A DNA stretch of 64,000 nucleotides from Cyanodermella asteris (lineage: Eukaryota; Ascomycota; Lecanoromycetes; Ostropales; Stictidaceae), in the NCBI GenBank assembly GCA_900618795.1, contig UYJD01000006.1, forward strand, positions 602,785 to 666,784. Direction: 5' to 3'. Below, in pieces: positions 1-10,324 of the stretch. The stretch's first letter is position 1. The number at the start of each line of letters is the position of its first letter. The position numbers were made by a program, and so were the translations under genes. Below the pieces are notes generated by a model. It saw only the letters and a list, made by a program, of their open reading frames with translations. It was not told the DNA's origin and ran no database searches.

Positions 1-825
1 CGGTTTGACTACTCAGAGCAGGATCTTGACTCGTTGTTGACAGATTTGAGCTGGTCTGACTTGATGGCAGAGCCTGATCTCGTTGAGTCGTCTCTGTTTC
101 GCCCTCCGAGGTCAATTCCGTGTTTGGATCTATATCGCTCTGCGTAAGTGATTGGAATCCTTCCGTAGTGGGTGAGGACAGCGAGATTATTGAACTACCA
201 AAGCTAGTCGTAGGTACCGGGTTAAGAGCTTCGGATGCAGCTTGAGGCGGGTCTGACCTATTCAAGGGCTTAGGGCCTGTCGAAAAGCCTAAAGACGCAT
301 CCGTGGAGACTGTAATGAGGATACTATTGTCTGATGAGGTAGAGAGTGGTGTTTCGATGCTTGATGAAGACAGAAGAGTGCCGGCAGGTGTCGGTAAAGA
401 AATAGTGTCTGGCACATCGATTGAGCTGAAAATTGTTGATATTGGGACAAGTGAAGCAGCTTTTATCAGAGGGATAGCAACGAGGGAAGACATTGTGTAT
501 AATGTTGACGCAGACAGCTCTGGTGGCTTGCAATATCGGCATATCGAGATCAAACGCAGCAATATACTTATAGTGCTGCCATGAGGACGACTACAACGCG
601 CTCCGGCAGTCAGCTGTGTCCTAAATACAGATCACGAGCGGGTCTCGATGGCCCTTGTCTGCAGCGGTCAGCCGCACTCAGATAGGTGCGGCCTGGTCGC
701 TCTGAAACAAATGCTGTAGCCTCTTTCTGGCCAAGGGTTCTAGACGTAAAGCAAGATGCGAAGACCTCACAACCATCAACATGGAATACGAGTCTGGAAG
801 TTCGATAACGTACCCCGGCTACTTT
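1..825 (-). CDS. Partial Ser/Thr-rich protein running off the left edge
   Basis: The minus strand stays open from about base 590 to the window edge, and the translation is strikingly rich in Ser, Thr and Pro, as in secreted or wall-bound fungal proteins. A second open block at 825-629 (containing VFHVDGCEVFASCF) joins it in frame if a 38-base intron at 591-628 is removed (donor GTATTT, CTGAC branch-like site, acceptor TTGTAG). An intron this short is at the lower limit for fungi, so the joint is tentative. I could not fix the start codon, and the C-terminus lies outside the window. I do not recognise the family. The Ser/Thr-rich tail and the Cys residues in the first block suggest an extracellular, possibly O-glycosylated protein; this is inference from composition. 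Confidence 0.4.
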
Positions 826-950
826 TCAAGCGGCCTTGTTCACAGGTGACAGATATCAGACACAAATTAGCAGTATTGCTTCAGGCAAACAATCACAATC
901 GGGAGGGGAAAACAATTGTATTATGTTGAAAAGAGGAGACGAGGGCGATG

Positions 951-1526
951 TTATTCTGTCCAAACAGAAGTGACAATCCCATACTCATCAACTGAGATGA
1001 CGAGATGTGCTGGACAAACCATAGGACGCCGCGGCCTAAAATAGTACCAAGATTCTGGCAGGTTGCTCGTTTCAAATTCCTCGGCGACAGGAGAGTGATT
1101 GAGAAATCGCTGCTTCACCTTGTCGATCTCTCGTGTCCATTCGTCGCGGATTTGCATTCGTTCGTCCCTATCGGTGGACTGGGCCGTTCTCTGTTTGAAT
1201 CCTCTATGCATTTCCTCTGGCAGCTCGGGGCACTTCTGGAAGGCTACCTTACCATTTGTCACCAGTCTTCGTCCGATGAGAGCGTCTTGCCAGTCCGTGA
1301 GTTCCTGCAAAGTGAACCCGGGTGATGGTGGTGGCGACCTCTGCAAAGTAGAAAGATCTACTCTGCGACCATAAGTGATAATACGTGGAGCATCCACGCT
1401 TAGCGCGGACGGCGCCTGGCTCGTATTGGTTGAAGCTATCGAGCTGGCTTTGGATGGATCCAATGCACCAAGATCCAGGTCTCTGCTTGGAGCGGCGAAG
1501 CGTGATTTGCTCAAGCAAATCCCCAT
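951..1526 (-). CDS. Hypothetical 191-residue protein with N-myristoylation-type start
   Basis: The open frame from the first ATG gives 191 residues beginning MGICLSKS. Gly2 with a small residue at position 6 fits the N-myristoyltransferase consensus, and Cys4 could be palmitoylated, so membrane attachment is likely if this start is used. The frame continues a few codons upstream but without an ATG, which supports the lipidation start. The middle is charged (Arg/Glu/Lys-rich, about residues 90-150). The C-terminal 35 residues contain a YYFRPRRPMVCP stretch and hydrophobic beta-like segments. I recognise no catalytic motif or named family. Confidence rests on frame length and the N-terminal signature; nearby open frames on the opposite strand look like shadows. 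Confidence 0.5.
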   Translation of the reverse strand: MGICLSKSRFAAPSRDLDLGALDPSKASSIASTNTSQAPSALSVDAPRIITYGRRVDLSTLQRSPPPSPGFTLQELTDWQDALIGRRLVTNGKVAFQKCPELPEEMHRGFKQRTAQSTDRDERMQIRDEWTREIDKVKQRFLNHSPVAEEFETSNLPESWYYFRPRRPMVCPAHLVISVDEYGIVTSVWTE

Positions 1527-1812
1527 AATGCTTGTTCCCAGGCGCAAAGGAGGTCTGCGGATGTGCTTTCCTGCACCAAGGATGGGGCCTGGCTGCGGTG
1601 CGCGATTTGAGTTGCTCCTATTTTCTTGTCAAAAGAGCTGACTCGGAGGGGTATGCACAGGTGGTGGATCGATGTGGGCGAGAAGGAATCTTAACCCAGG
1701 CTACTTAAGCGGTCATGGCACACGAGGCTGCGGCCGAAACTCGTGCGCATGGGCCCCAGGCCGCTTGGTCGTCGCTTTATTTTCGAAATCCTCTGCCTTT
1801 CATTTCGATTTG

Positions 1813-1830
1813 GTGTGTGTGTGTGTGTGT
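1813..1830 (+). repeat. (GT)9 microsatellite
   Basis: Nine uninterrupted GT units followed by an imperfect ATGTG. It lies in non-coding sequence with no gene overlapping it. Confidence 0.9.
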
Positions 1831-2058
1831 ATGTGAGCTTCGGGCTGCAAGCTGGCGGACGGGAGGCCCTCGTGTGGGCTATCTAGCTCGCAAGGTGGCC
1901 GTCTCAAGACGGGGATTTTGGCCAAGTCAAAGATGTGCTACTCCTGGCCTCCATTATCAAAGACCGATCGAACACTCTCGATGCCACCGTTCACTAGGCT
2001 GTGCACATCTGGCCTGGATGTCGGCATGCTTTGAATCTCCAACCTCCTGCTGTGGAGG

Positions 2059-2227
2059 GCTGGGCTGAAACGACCCGTGGTGGCCATCGGCCGGAGGCCA
2101 TTAAATTGGATGCTGGACCGGAACACGAGGTGGCGACCATTCAGTCGCAAGCCTAAAAGAGAAAGGCTGGACGATAACGCACAATGGTGACCACTTAGCC
2201 GCAGCCCGCTGACTCTAGAGATCAACG
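2059..2227. repeat. Degraded minisatellite, three units of 53-61 bp
   Basis: Units begin with GCTGG at 2059, 2112, 2166 and (partial) 2227, a spacing of 53, 54 and 61 bases. Each unit carries a TGG(T/C)G(G/A)CCA core about 25 bases in, followed by a GC-rich GCC/CGCA(A/G) block. The units have diverged considerably. On the minus strand they translate as a repeated Leu-Arg-Leu pattern, but there is no sign of a real protein. Confidence 0.55.
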
Positions 2228-3836
2228 CTGGGCAGACTTGCCACGATCCATCACACTCTGCCCTCATGACCAGGGCCGTACGGATTCCAATTCGAAACAG
2301 TAAAGACGACGAGCACCGTGAGTTTCTTGGGCGGACACGAACTCACGTCTCACACTGTCTCAAACCGTCTTACATCGTCGTCTCTGACAAGCCTTTGCCC
2401 AGCATCTAGCCAAGCTATGCCCTGGTCCTGTCAAGCTTCACCAGGGATCCATCATGCGAAAGGGATCTGGGAAGATAAAACGGGCAATCGAGCTTACCGA
2501 CAGGGACCGTTGAGGGAACCGTCGCCAAGGGCGTTGGCATTGAGCTCACTAAGGCGTGCGCGGACTGCTAAATCATCTTGAAGTGATCGAGTCCTTTACA
2601 CAGCACCGACAGTCAGCCTGACAGTGGCTCAGGCTGGCTTTCGGTATCCACAACTGATCAATATACAGCGAATGCAAGCAATAGCAATGCAAAAACAGCA
2701 TCCGCAAGCTTTCAAGCCACGCCAAGATGGCGGAAGAGGTGGATGAAGACGATCTCAAGGTCATCCGCGACAGCAACAAAATACGTACAGCCACACAGCT
2801 GAGTAATCTCTGTAGAGCATGAGGCAAGGAAGAGCAAAATGATAAACGTTCGTGCAGTGTCTTTCAAGACTACGAGACTTGAGGTTACAAATTCCAGTGT
2901 TGAAATGGCCGATGCGGTAAATGCTCGCGTGCCAGAAGCCCCGATGCAGCGTCAGAGCTGAGAATGGTCAGACCGACTTTGGAGTCTACTCACTGAGAGT
3001 GAACGTGACATTGGCAGACATGGCGCAGTTTTGTGAGTTCAATATTCAGCCGCCAGGACACAAACAAGGCGTCGACTGTAGGATGTGCAGTATGTAGAGA
3101 TGCTGAAAGAATCGAGATGGAAAACAACCTCGGACTTCGGACGCCTAAAGCAATTCGGCAGCATAACGGCAGTTTTAAACTTCTCCGCCCTCAGGAACGG
3201 GGATAACTTGTACAAAACTTCCTCGCAAGCCATCAAGTCTCATCCCAGGCTCGACAGTCATGAGGCGAGACCTGTACCACCGGACGCAGTACAATTGCAG
3301 AAGCTAGCTGACCTGCGCAACCGGCTCGTGGATAAGGCTCGACACACCATCGCACCAATCCCAGAACAGCCCAAGTGGCCTGCGAAGCTGACGCGGTTTC
3401 CCATCGAGGGGAAAAGCAGGCCAACAGACGGCCCCTTTTCGGCGTTTTGCAGAAGGATTCTGGACCACTAGTGAGGTCCGACCAATCGAATCGATGAGCC
3501 AATTCGTCCAATCGGGCAGACCACATGTTCTCCGCAGGCCGACCAGACGCCACCGAGGCAAAGAAGACAGACCGAACGTGGAAACAGATCAGCATCGGAA
3601 CGAGGCTCCACGCGTTTTACCTGCTGAGGTTGTACTTTCCTAAAGGATAGCTCGCTCCTTTTTTTGTGCCTTGTCGGAAACCATCAAACGCTGCCGGACA
3701 ACCGACTACTGTGCTGTACATTCGTTCAAACACGCGCTCACTCACTTTGCGCCCTGCTATCTGATTCTGTTCTGGTTCCGATACGACTGTCATCCTTGTT
3801 CCTTTCTTCCCCAGATCCCCACAGCCCGTTGCCGCC

Positions 3837-4263
3837 ATGAGGGTCATCTCGTACGTGGTCGCCCTCTACGCCGGCCTGTGCGCCGCGCAGTCGTCGTCTA
3901 TTGACGAAGTAAGTCACGAACACCCTCCATCCAGACGGTGCCCATCAATCGGACATCTATCCAACTTGTTTGCTGGTTCATCAACTTACGATATACTACT
4001 TGTAGGGCGCCATGGCATCTGCATTGGCAAACGCACTCTCGTCACAGGTTGGCGCATTCTCATCAGAGCTGCCGGCCATTTCATCAAATGCTGCAGCGAA
4101 CCCGCCGACCGCCACCGCGACGGCTGCTGCCGGATCATCTAGTGCAGGGACGCAAATGTACACAGCTAGCGGATCGAAGAATGCTGCTGCGTTCGCGACG
4201 CCGTTCGCGCTACCTGCTGGCGTTGCCGCTGGAGCTGCCGGCATTGCTGCCATGTTGTTTTGA
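3837..4263 (+). CDS. Small secreted Ala/Ser-rich protein, probably GPI-anchored
   Basis: Two exons, 3837-3908 and 4006-4263, are separated by a 97-base intron (GTAAGT..TTGTAG, phase 0), giving 109 residues. The N-terminus MRVISYVVALYAGLCAAQ is a textbook signal peptide with an A-x-A-type cleavage site. The mature part is Ala/Ser/Thr-rich with no cysteine. The last 20 residues (PAGVAAGAAGIAAMLF end) form the hydrophobic tail expected of a GPI-attachment signal, with small residues just upstream for the omega site. Together these point to a small cell-wall or plasma-membrane mannoprotein. The start codon sits in a good GCCGCCATGA context. I do not recognise a named family, and low-complexity proteins of this kind evolve fast. 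Confidence 0.75.
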
Positions 4264-7182
4264 ACATGAATCTGCGTCTGTCCAGGTTGGAGTTTGGCGT
4301 GGACCGGGGGTTAGAAATGGCTTATCGTCACGAGGAGGGAAAAGCATGATCGCGTCGGAGGATGGTGTACATTTCTGAGAGTTTTGTTTCGACTTCACGA
4401 CATCCGGATCGCGGTTCACGATGTTGCTTTGTGCTCACTCGACGGTGCTTGAGCAACATCAACCCTGACACCACTCCGGTATGCGAATAGCGCCTTCAAC
4501 GCTGTGGTTATATATAGGTTTCCCTGTATCGGTGCAACAATATTTGTACATAGCTCTTTCATGACCCGGAACCCGAAACCTCCTTGTTTTCAATGTGGAC
4601 GACGCAGCAGGCATGCCTGATGGCGAAAGGCTCGCTGAGGATATTTCATTCGTTGTTCAATTTGTGGATTGCTCAATTGCTGCACTGAGACGGTAGCACC
4701 GTCCGATAGGTTGATGGGCGGTGCTCGATCATTCGAAGACACCCCATATTTGGTGTCGATACATAATGGCAGTCGACCTGTAGCTGGCCAGTCTGCCTGT
4801 TTATCAGTGTGCCTGTTCATACTAGAAACATGCGTGGGGCAATTCAATTTAGCTCGACGCTTTCACTTTCTGGAGATAGTCAGTGCACCCGGCGACAGCT
4901 TTCAACCTAATCCTGTCTCTCAACCCGCATTTCAAATTGCGACGTAAAGACAGAGACCATCGTTGAATAATGGCGGAAAACATTCTTAGCAATCAGATGT
5001 ATGAGCATAGTGAACAGACACGGTCGACGAATGAATGCTGGGATTAATTCACGACAACGTCATTTCTACAGAAGCCAAAACTCAATCAGACAACAGTATC
5101 GACCTCGGATAATCTGAAACGACCCAGGCATGCGGGGATGTGCGGAAATTGTTTAGCTTCAAGTGCATCTTCACGAGATGCGAGAAGCTGAGGGGCAAAG
5201 CCGGGATCGCCAAACATTCTCCACCAAGCTCGGCTGGGATACCACAACTCGTTGGGCTGCTAAGCCGCTGTTAGATGGCCGAGCTTGCTGGCCGTGATTC
5301 TATCACCTTGACAGCTATCGGCGACGGGTAGCTTATCATGTACCAGCCTATCGCTCGTTCTGCAGTGATCATGATTTTAAAATGCTTGGCCAATGGCAGA
5401 AATCGTCGATGCATAGCGATAGAGCGAAAGCGTCGAGCAAGAAGTGACAGGGATATGCAGAGAGGTGGAGACTGTGCGAGATTATCTGTCTCTGTCACAT
5501 CTCGTTGGCCGCCCAACATGGCTCGCACTTGGCCTGCTGATCTGCTTCTGCACATGCTTGGTGTGCTGGTGTCTAATGAAAGTACCCGACTCGGCGTACA
5601 TGTCATCTCGACTGCACCGCAGAACAAGAGACAGCCAGTATTACTCGTGGCTGGGCAAGGTACGATCGAGATGGAGCAGCTGGGGACCGAGTCGCAGCCG
5701 GTACCCAGCACCACGGAGAACAGTCATGCGAGATCTCGCTACTACAGTATGAGAACGTGATAACAACCAGGGCGCAGGCAAATTCTTATGCGAATGAAGT
5801 CATGGACGGTCTGAGGGCAATCTCGCTTGCAGCTTTGCGCTTTTCGGTGGCCGGAATGTACACAACCACACAGTGCCGTGACGCTGGAACTTGAGCCACC
5901 CGGCAAGGTTGAAGACGACAAAAGAAGCTTTGCGAGAATCATGAATTGGTGGAACAAGAACAGCGATGATGACGACGAGGGCGACGCGAGCACCAGTGCG
6001 CAGGATGGAGCATGACGCCGGTGTGAGATACTCTGATGGCTTTTTCACTTTTCACATGGACGCCGTTCCCAGGTTCACGCTCGCCCTCGACCACGTCCTC
6101 TGCTGTTTCCAGGCTGTCTGTCTCTTTCTCCGTGGCGCTCGAGGCAATCCAGAAAATCGGCCCCAGCGAGAGCCAGAGGCGTCGTCGTGCCAATCACGGC
6201 CCCATCAGCCCCAGCTACGACGTCCCATCTCCGCACTTGATCCTCCCTCTCCACCAATGATCGGGCTTTCTGTTCTGTTCCTGGCCTCGACAGCCACTGC
6301 TTCTCCTCTTTTGCTTTCTTGGCTGCCACACTTGCCCTGTGCTATGACTCCACCGTCCAACTCGTCCCACATGCAAACTTCTCTTCCTGTACCGTGTCTA
6401 CATACGAGGCGCTTGCGGCTAAGCACTGTGCCCCATCCGCTCGACGGAGCTCTCCTTCAGCATGTGCTTGACGGAGCTGTCGAACAGCTTGCCCTGGTCT
6501 ACGTCGTGTCTGTTGTTGTTTTTTTTGTTTCTTTTGTTGTTGCTGTTGTCTACGGACATGTTTCGAGCAGGCATGCACTTGGGCTGCATGCGGGCTTGAA
6601 CCTTCACATCCACTGGCACCGCCTGGGCCATGCACAATACGTCAATCTGGAAATGAGCGTGTCGGAAGCTTCGTTTGTCGCTCCCCAGTGACGACTGAAG
6701 CTAGGTCCTGGGAAATGACGCCCGACGATCGACCGCAGAGCAGAGCTCTCGTTAATTTGGAGCAACAGCCACACGTCCACAGTGCTTCTCAGACCGGCGG
6801 CTCCTGAACCGCGACGTGCCATTTCCCACACGCACGGGGCTTGTCTCCATCCAGACGCCAGGCTCTGCTTTCATTGGTGCTGGCTCCCTCTCGACCAATC
6901 GCAGCTCGGCCATCTGCGATGCTCGTACGCATGGAGACCGTCTTCCGCCAACAGCAGCCATCGACCGCGGTCTTGCCTGGGGTAGCGACCCAGCCTTTCT
7001 CCCCGCATCTTGCCTGTTCGAGTATCGGCGCGGTTCAAGCTACTTCAGGAACGACCGGAGCTTCAGCTCCACGTGAATCCGGCTAGCTCGGTCTTGGAGC
7101 CGAGGGCAAATTCGGTCCAGCTTTATGCCTTGGAGACGTAGCTTCTGGGGTATTTGCGGCCCGTGTTGGACGGCCCAGAAGG
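4264..7182. other. Gene-poor stretch with weak, competing open frames
   Basis: About 2.9 kb without a firm gene. On the plus strand, a frame around 5338-5760 can be joined to an acidic segment ending at 6015 (contains FARIMNWWNKNSDDDDEGD) by a weak GTGATA donor and a CACACAG acceptor, giving a possible hypothetical protein. On the minus strand, open frames at 6329-6075, 6193-5939 and 6631-6419 compete with it. None has a known domain. Bases 6100-6400 are CT-rich on the plus strand, as in fungal promoter or UTR sequence. I treat all of these as unproven. Confidence 0.45.
6419..6631 (-). CDS. Possible small hypothetical protein with Asn/Lys run
   Basis: A 70-residue frame starts at an ATG and has mostly G/C-ending codons, like the recognised genes here. 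Its middle is an Asn/Lys-rich low-complexity run, followed by a charged segment with HMLKESSVERMGHS near the end. No domain is recognisable, and it could be an exon of a larger minus-strand gene or chance. Confidence is low. Confidence 0.22.
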   Translation of the reverse strand: MAQAVPVDVKVQARMQPKCMPARNMSVDNSNNKRNKKNNNRHDVDQGKLFDSSVKHMLKESSVERMGHSA

Positions 7183-7189
7183 TATATAG
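7183..7189 (+). promoter_or_regulatory. TATA-like element of the CFEM gene
   Basis: TATATAG lies 106 bases upstream of the CFEM start codon, within the distance seen for fungal core promoters. The leader between it and the ATG is pyrimidine-rich and ends ACCGTCAAAATG, a good fungal start context. Strong TATA boxes fit the high or inducible expression usual for wall proteins. Confidence 0.5.
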
Positions 7190-7288
7190 CAGAGAACCTG
7201 CTCTTTCCGCGCCTTGCTTCTTGAATTTGTCACCGTCGTCAATTGGAGTCTTTGTCAATTTCAAGAGCACTCAACCCGAACCGTCAAA

Positions 7289-8357
7289 ATGAAGTTCACT
7301 GTCGCTATCTTCGCTGCCATCACGGCCGTTGCCAACGCCCAGTCTGCGTGTGAGGGCGCTGCCGAGTCCATCCCGGCTTGCGCCCTTGGCTACATCGCCT
7401 CCGCTGCCTCTGCCAGCTACGGCTGCGACGTCGTCGACTTCCAGTGCCAGGTTAGTGTGTCTTGCAGGTCTGAGTGAGGGAGGGAGGTTCAGCGACGTGC
7501 ACCGGGATTCGAGGTTGTTTCACGCCAGTTCAAAGCTCGATGGCCGTGTATTCCACCGGCTTGAAGTTTGAACAGGCCGTGAACGGCATCGAGCTGGGGC
7601 ATGCCAGCCTCGCAAAGACAGACCCAACATCGACCTCGATCAGCTACTAACCAGTGATTTAGTGCTCCAACTCCGCTGCTCTCCAGGGCCAGCTCGCCGG
7701 CTCACTCGCCTCGGTCTGTACTGATATCGGTGCCGTCCTGAACGGTGTCAGCGCTGTCTGCGCTTGCGCCAGTTCCAACCCTGGCCAGACCCTCACTGCC
7801 ACTCCTGCCTCTTGCGCTGTCTCGGCTGCTGCCATTCCTCCTTGCGCTCTGGGTTACCTCGCCTCCGCCGGAAAGGCCATCGGTGGTTGCTCCCTCCAGG
7901 GTAAGCTACACATTGGACACCAATGAGACGCAACCAATTTGCTGACTTTTATCTAGACTTCGCTTGCCAGTGCTCCAACTCCGCCGCCATCCAGAACTCC
8001 ATTGCGGGTGGCCTCGCCAGCGCTTGCGGTCAGTCCGTCGGTAACGTCATCTCCTCTGCCGGTGCCCTCTGCTCCTGCGCTGCTGGCGCCGGTGGCTCGT
8101 CCGGTGGATCCGCTTCCGGCGGCGCCTCCGGCTCGTCCGCTGCCCACACCACTGCTGCTGGCTCCGGCTCTGGCTCCGGCTCCGGCACTTCCGCTGCTGC
8201 CACTGGTGGCTCCGGCTCGTCTGCCCCCAAGGCCACCTCCTCCGCCAAGGCCAGCGGTGGAAGCAGCCCCGGCTTCTCCACCTTCACCGGTGGTGCCGCT
8301 ACCGCCTCCGTCGGTGGTGTCCTCGCCTTCATCGGTGGTCTCGTCGCCATGCTCTAA
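7289..8357 (+). CDS. GPI-anchored wall protein with two tandem CFEM domains
   Basis: Three exons (7289-7450, 7663-7900, 7957-8357) encode 266 residues. A signal peptide (MKFTVAIFAAITAVANA) is followed by two eight-cysteine modules, roughly residues 20-90 and 100-165. Each has the CFEM order P-x-C-A, then G-C, a C-Q-C pair, and C..C-x-C. The introns interrupt both modules near the C-Q-C element, the first exactly between C-Q and C and the second three codons before it, which suggests internal duplication. A Ser/Gly/Ala-rich linker follows, and the protein ends in a hydrophobic tail (GGVLAFIGGLVAML) typical of GPI attachment. CFEM proteins act at the fungal surface in haem/iron capture, wall structure, adhesion or host interaction; which applies here cannot be told from the sequence. 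The haem-binding Asp typical of Csa2-like CFEM is plausibly the D of the GCDVVDF and QDFAC segments. Confidence 0.88.
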
Positions 8358-9297
8358 GTTACTCGCCACGAGTTTCGGAGAGTTTGACGGTCGCAAATCA
8401 TCACAGTCTTATCAAAATTGGAAGGTTCATGAGATGATGTTCCATGACAACGTGTATATAAGGAACGAAGGAAGGAATTCATTATGGTGCAGGAGTAATT
8501 GTCAATTCGACGTTGGTCTCTAATAACCGTACATAAAATTGACTTCTGTCACACTCTATCTCGCTTCCTTACGTGCTTTGTGATCTTAGAGTTGTACCGT
8601 GCAAGATTTAGCTCGCCAGCCACCGATTATTGTCATGCTGCGAGTCGACCAGCAATGATGATGTAGTGGCACTACCGTTTCCCCAGAAAGTAATGCACGT
8701 ATTAGATCTCCGAAACAAGGGTTCTGAATTCGACATGCTTTCACGACTTGTTCATGTAGCTCAAATCTGTAGCTGAGGTCCGGTAATGCAATGATCAATC
8801 ATCATAGCGTGATGATCAGATTGACAAAGACACAAGGAGCAAGGAGCGGAAATTTCCAAGCATGGCAATTATCGTCGTCTGGGGTTGCACACGTCTGCTG
8901 CAACTTGATTTCGTGGTGGTTTGTTTTAATTTTGTGCAGCTAGAAAAAAAGCAACCCATCTCTCTATTCAATCCTGCTTCCCAACCACCATCGACCTCCG
9001 AAAGCGGATACGATATCTTCTCCACCTTGCAACAACGGTCTCTGCAAGCTGAAACCATTCCAAAAACTGAGCTCCATGACTCCATTGTAGTGGTTTTCCG
9101 CGACACGTCATCGTCGCCCGTGTCCGCGCGAAGCTTCGACGCCCACCGACCCAACGCACGTCCAGCATACACGCTCGCTACAGTTCCTCAGTCAAGAACA
9201 ACAAAAGCGGCCCTCACCGACCTGAGCATTTCCCTTCAAACCGTGCATGCATGCATGTTGTCCTGCTTCGGGCGCATAGCCGTTCGGCGACCCAAAA

Positions 9298-9573
9298 CCG
9301 TGGGTTGTCTTGGTGACCCCATTTTTGGGCCGAAACGAGATCCGAGGCTACGTGCATCACCGCTGGGAGGGGAAAACACGAAAAAAGTTGGACGGACACC
9401 GACCACCAAGTCCTGAGACAATACTGCGCTAGACTATCGCACTTGTCGGCCAGGATACGAGTAGGGGAAGGTAGGCAAGCGTACCCGATTCTTGATGGGA
9501 CTGTACGTGCAGTGCACGTTGGCAGAACCGTGGGTTGTTACGAGGTGTTGTGGATCGGGATACGAGGCTACAT
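9298..9573. repeat. Diverged direct repeat around CCGTGGGTTG
   Basis: CCGTGGGTTGT occurs at 9298 and again at 9528, and CCGTGGGTTG once more at 10129. In the first two copies a second shared block follows within about 50 bases (GAT(C/A)CGAGGCTAC(G/A)TGC). The spacing between the blocks differs, so these look like degraded copies of one unit of about 55 bases. Confidence 0.45.
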
Positions 9574-10264
9574 GCCGCTTTCGGCGTTGAACATGTAGAG
9601 CTCGATTTTCGGGCTCTGAAAATTAGGATTCATTGTTCGCTGGACTGTCGGAGATGAGTTCAATCAGTCAAGGTATGGTCTATGTGTTGAACAGCGCTCA
9701 TATACAAGCACGCTGCGACATCGCATGTTCTGGTCACAGACGATGTTGATGCTTCAACGAACTCCGCGCCCGTCCGTCTCCTGCTTGAATCAGCGCTCTG
9801 GAATCCCGACATCCCCAGCGCCGTTCTCAAAGACACCTCAAACGATCGCCCAGCGAGAGACGTTGCCTTCCATCCTCGCACCGATCAAGAGTGGATCCCA
9901 GCAAATGCCGCCAGGAAGCATCCCTGCCCACTGTGGATCCGTGAGAGCTTGTTGCTCCTGATCTTGGCAGGATTGCAGCAGAGCTGCAATCCTCCTCGTG
10001 GGACTTTGACGAAGACGTCTTTCGATATATGGCACAAAGCGAAAAAGCAAGACGTCCAATTTTATTTTGTGCAAAGGACAGCCAATTTGAAAAGCTTCCT
10101 TTCTGCCCTGGTATCTCCTTTCACAAACCCGTGGGTTGCGCCATCAGGGAGTTTTGAGTGAATTCCATCAACAAGGATTCAAACCTCTGACGCCTCTTGT
10201 GACAACAGACCCCCCTCGATGCAACTCCTTTTCCATTCTGTTCCATCCCCAAGCAGCAAAAAAG

Positions 10265-10324
10265 TAATTCTGCAAGACTCGAACCAGGAACCTCACCGAA
10301 TGGTAAGACTGTACCCACAGAACT
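10265..10324 (-). other. tRNA-like fragment lacking a normal D-arm
   Basis: On the minus strand, AGTTCTG (10324-10318) can pair with CAGAATT (10272-10266) as a 7-bp acceptor-like stem. Inside it lie a CTTAC/GTGAG hairpin with a 7-base loop and a GGTTCGAGTC B-box. A run of six T residues follows at 10263-10258, as in RNA polymerase III terminators. The whole is only about 60 bases: a D-arm and canonical A-box are missing, the T-stem pairs poorly and the loop lacks U33. It is best read as a tRNA relic or tRNA-derived fragment. About 80 bases further along the same strand another B-box-like GGTTTGAATCC occurs. Confidence 0.35.

Larger units (their letters stand above)
1527..3836. other. Gene-poor stretch
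   Basis: No gene is convincingly supported here. It holds a (GT)9 run and a three-unit degraded minisatellite, listed separately. An open frame on the plus strand at about 3100-3471 ends with a Lys/Pro-rich segment, and an overlapping open frame lies on the minus strand (3595-3233). Neither has a recognisable domain, and the two contradict each other, so I call neither. The last 150 bases before 3837 are CT-rich and probably form the promoter of the secreted-protein gene. Confidence 0.5.

Noticed and set aside
7953-8523. Open frames on both strands over the Ser/Gly-rich part of the CFEM gene
   Set aside because: Low-complexity shadow; the CFEM frame has signal peptide, cysteine modules and spliced exons.
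9244-9258. GCATGCATGCAT palindromic run as a regulatory site
   Set aside because: Short simple repeat without nearby gene start; expected by chance often enough.
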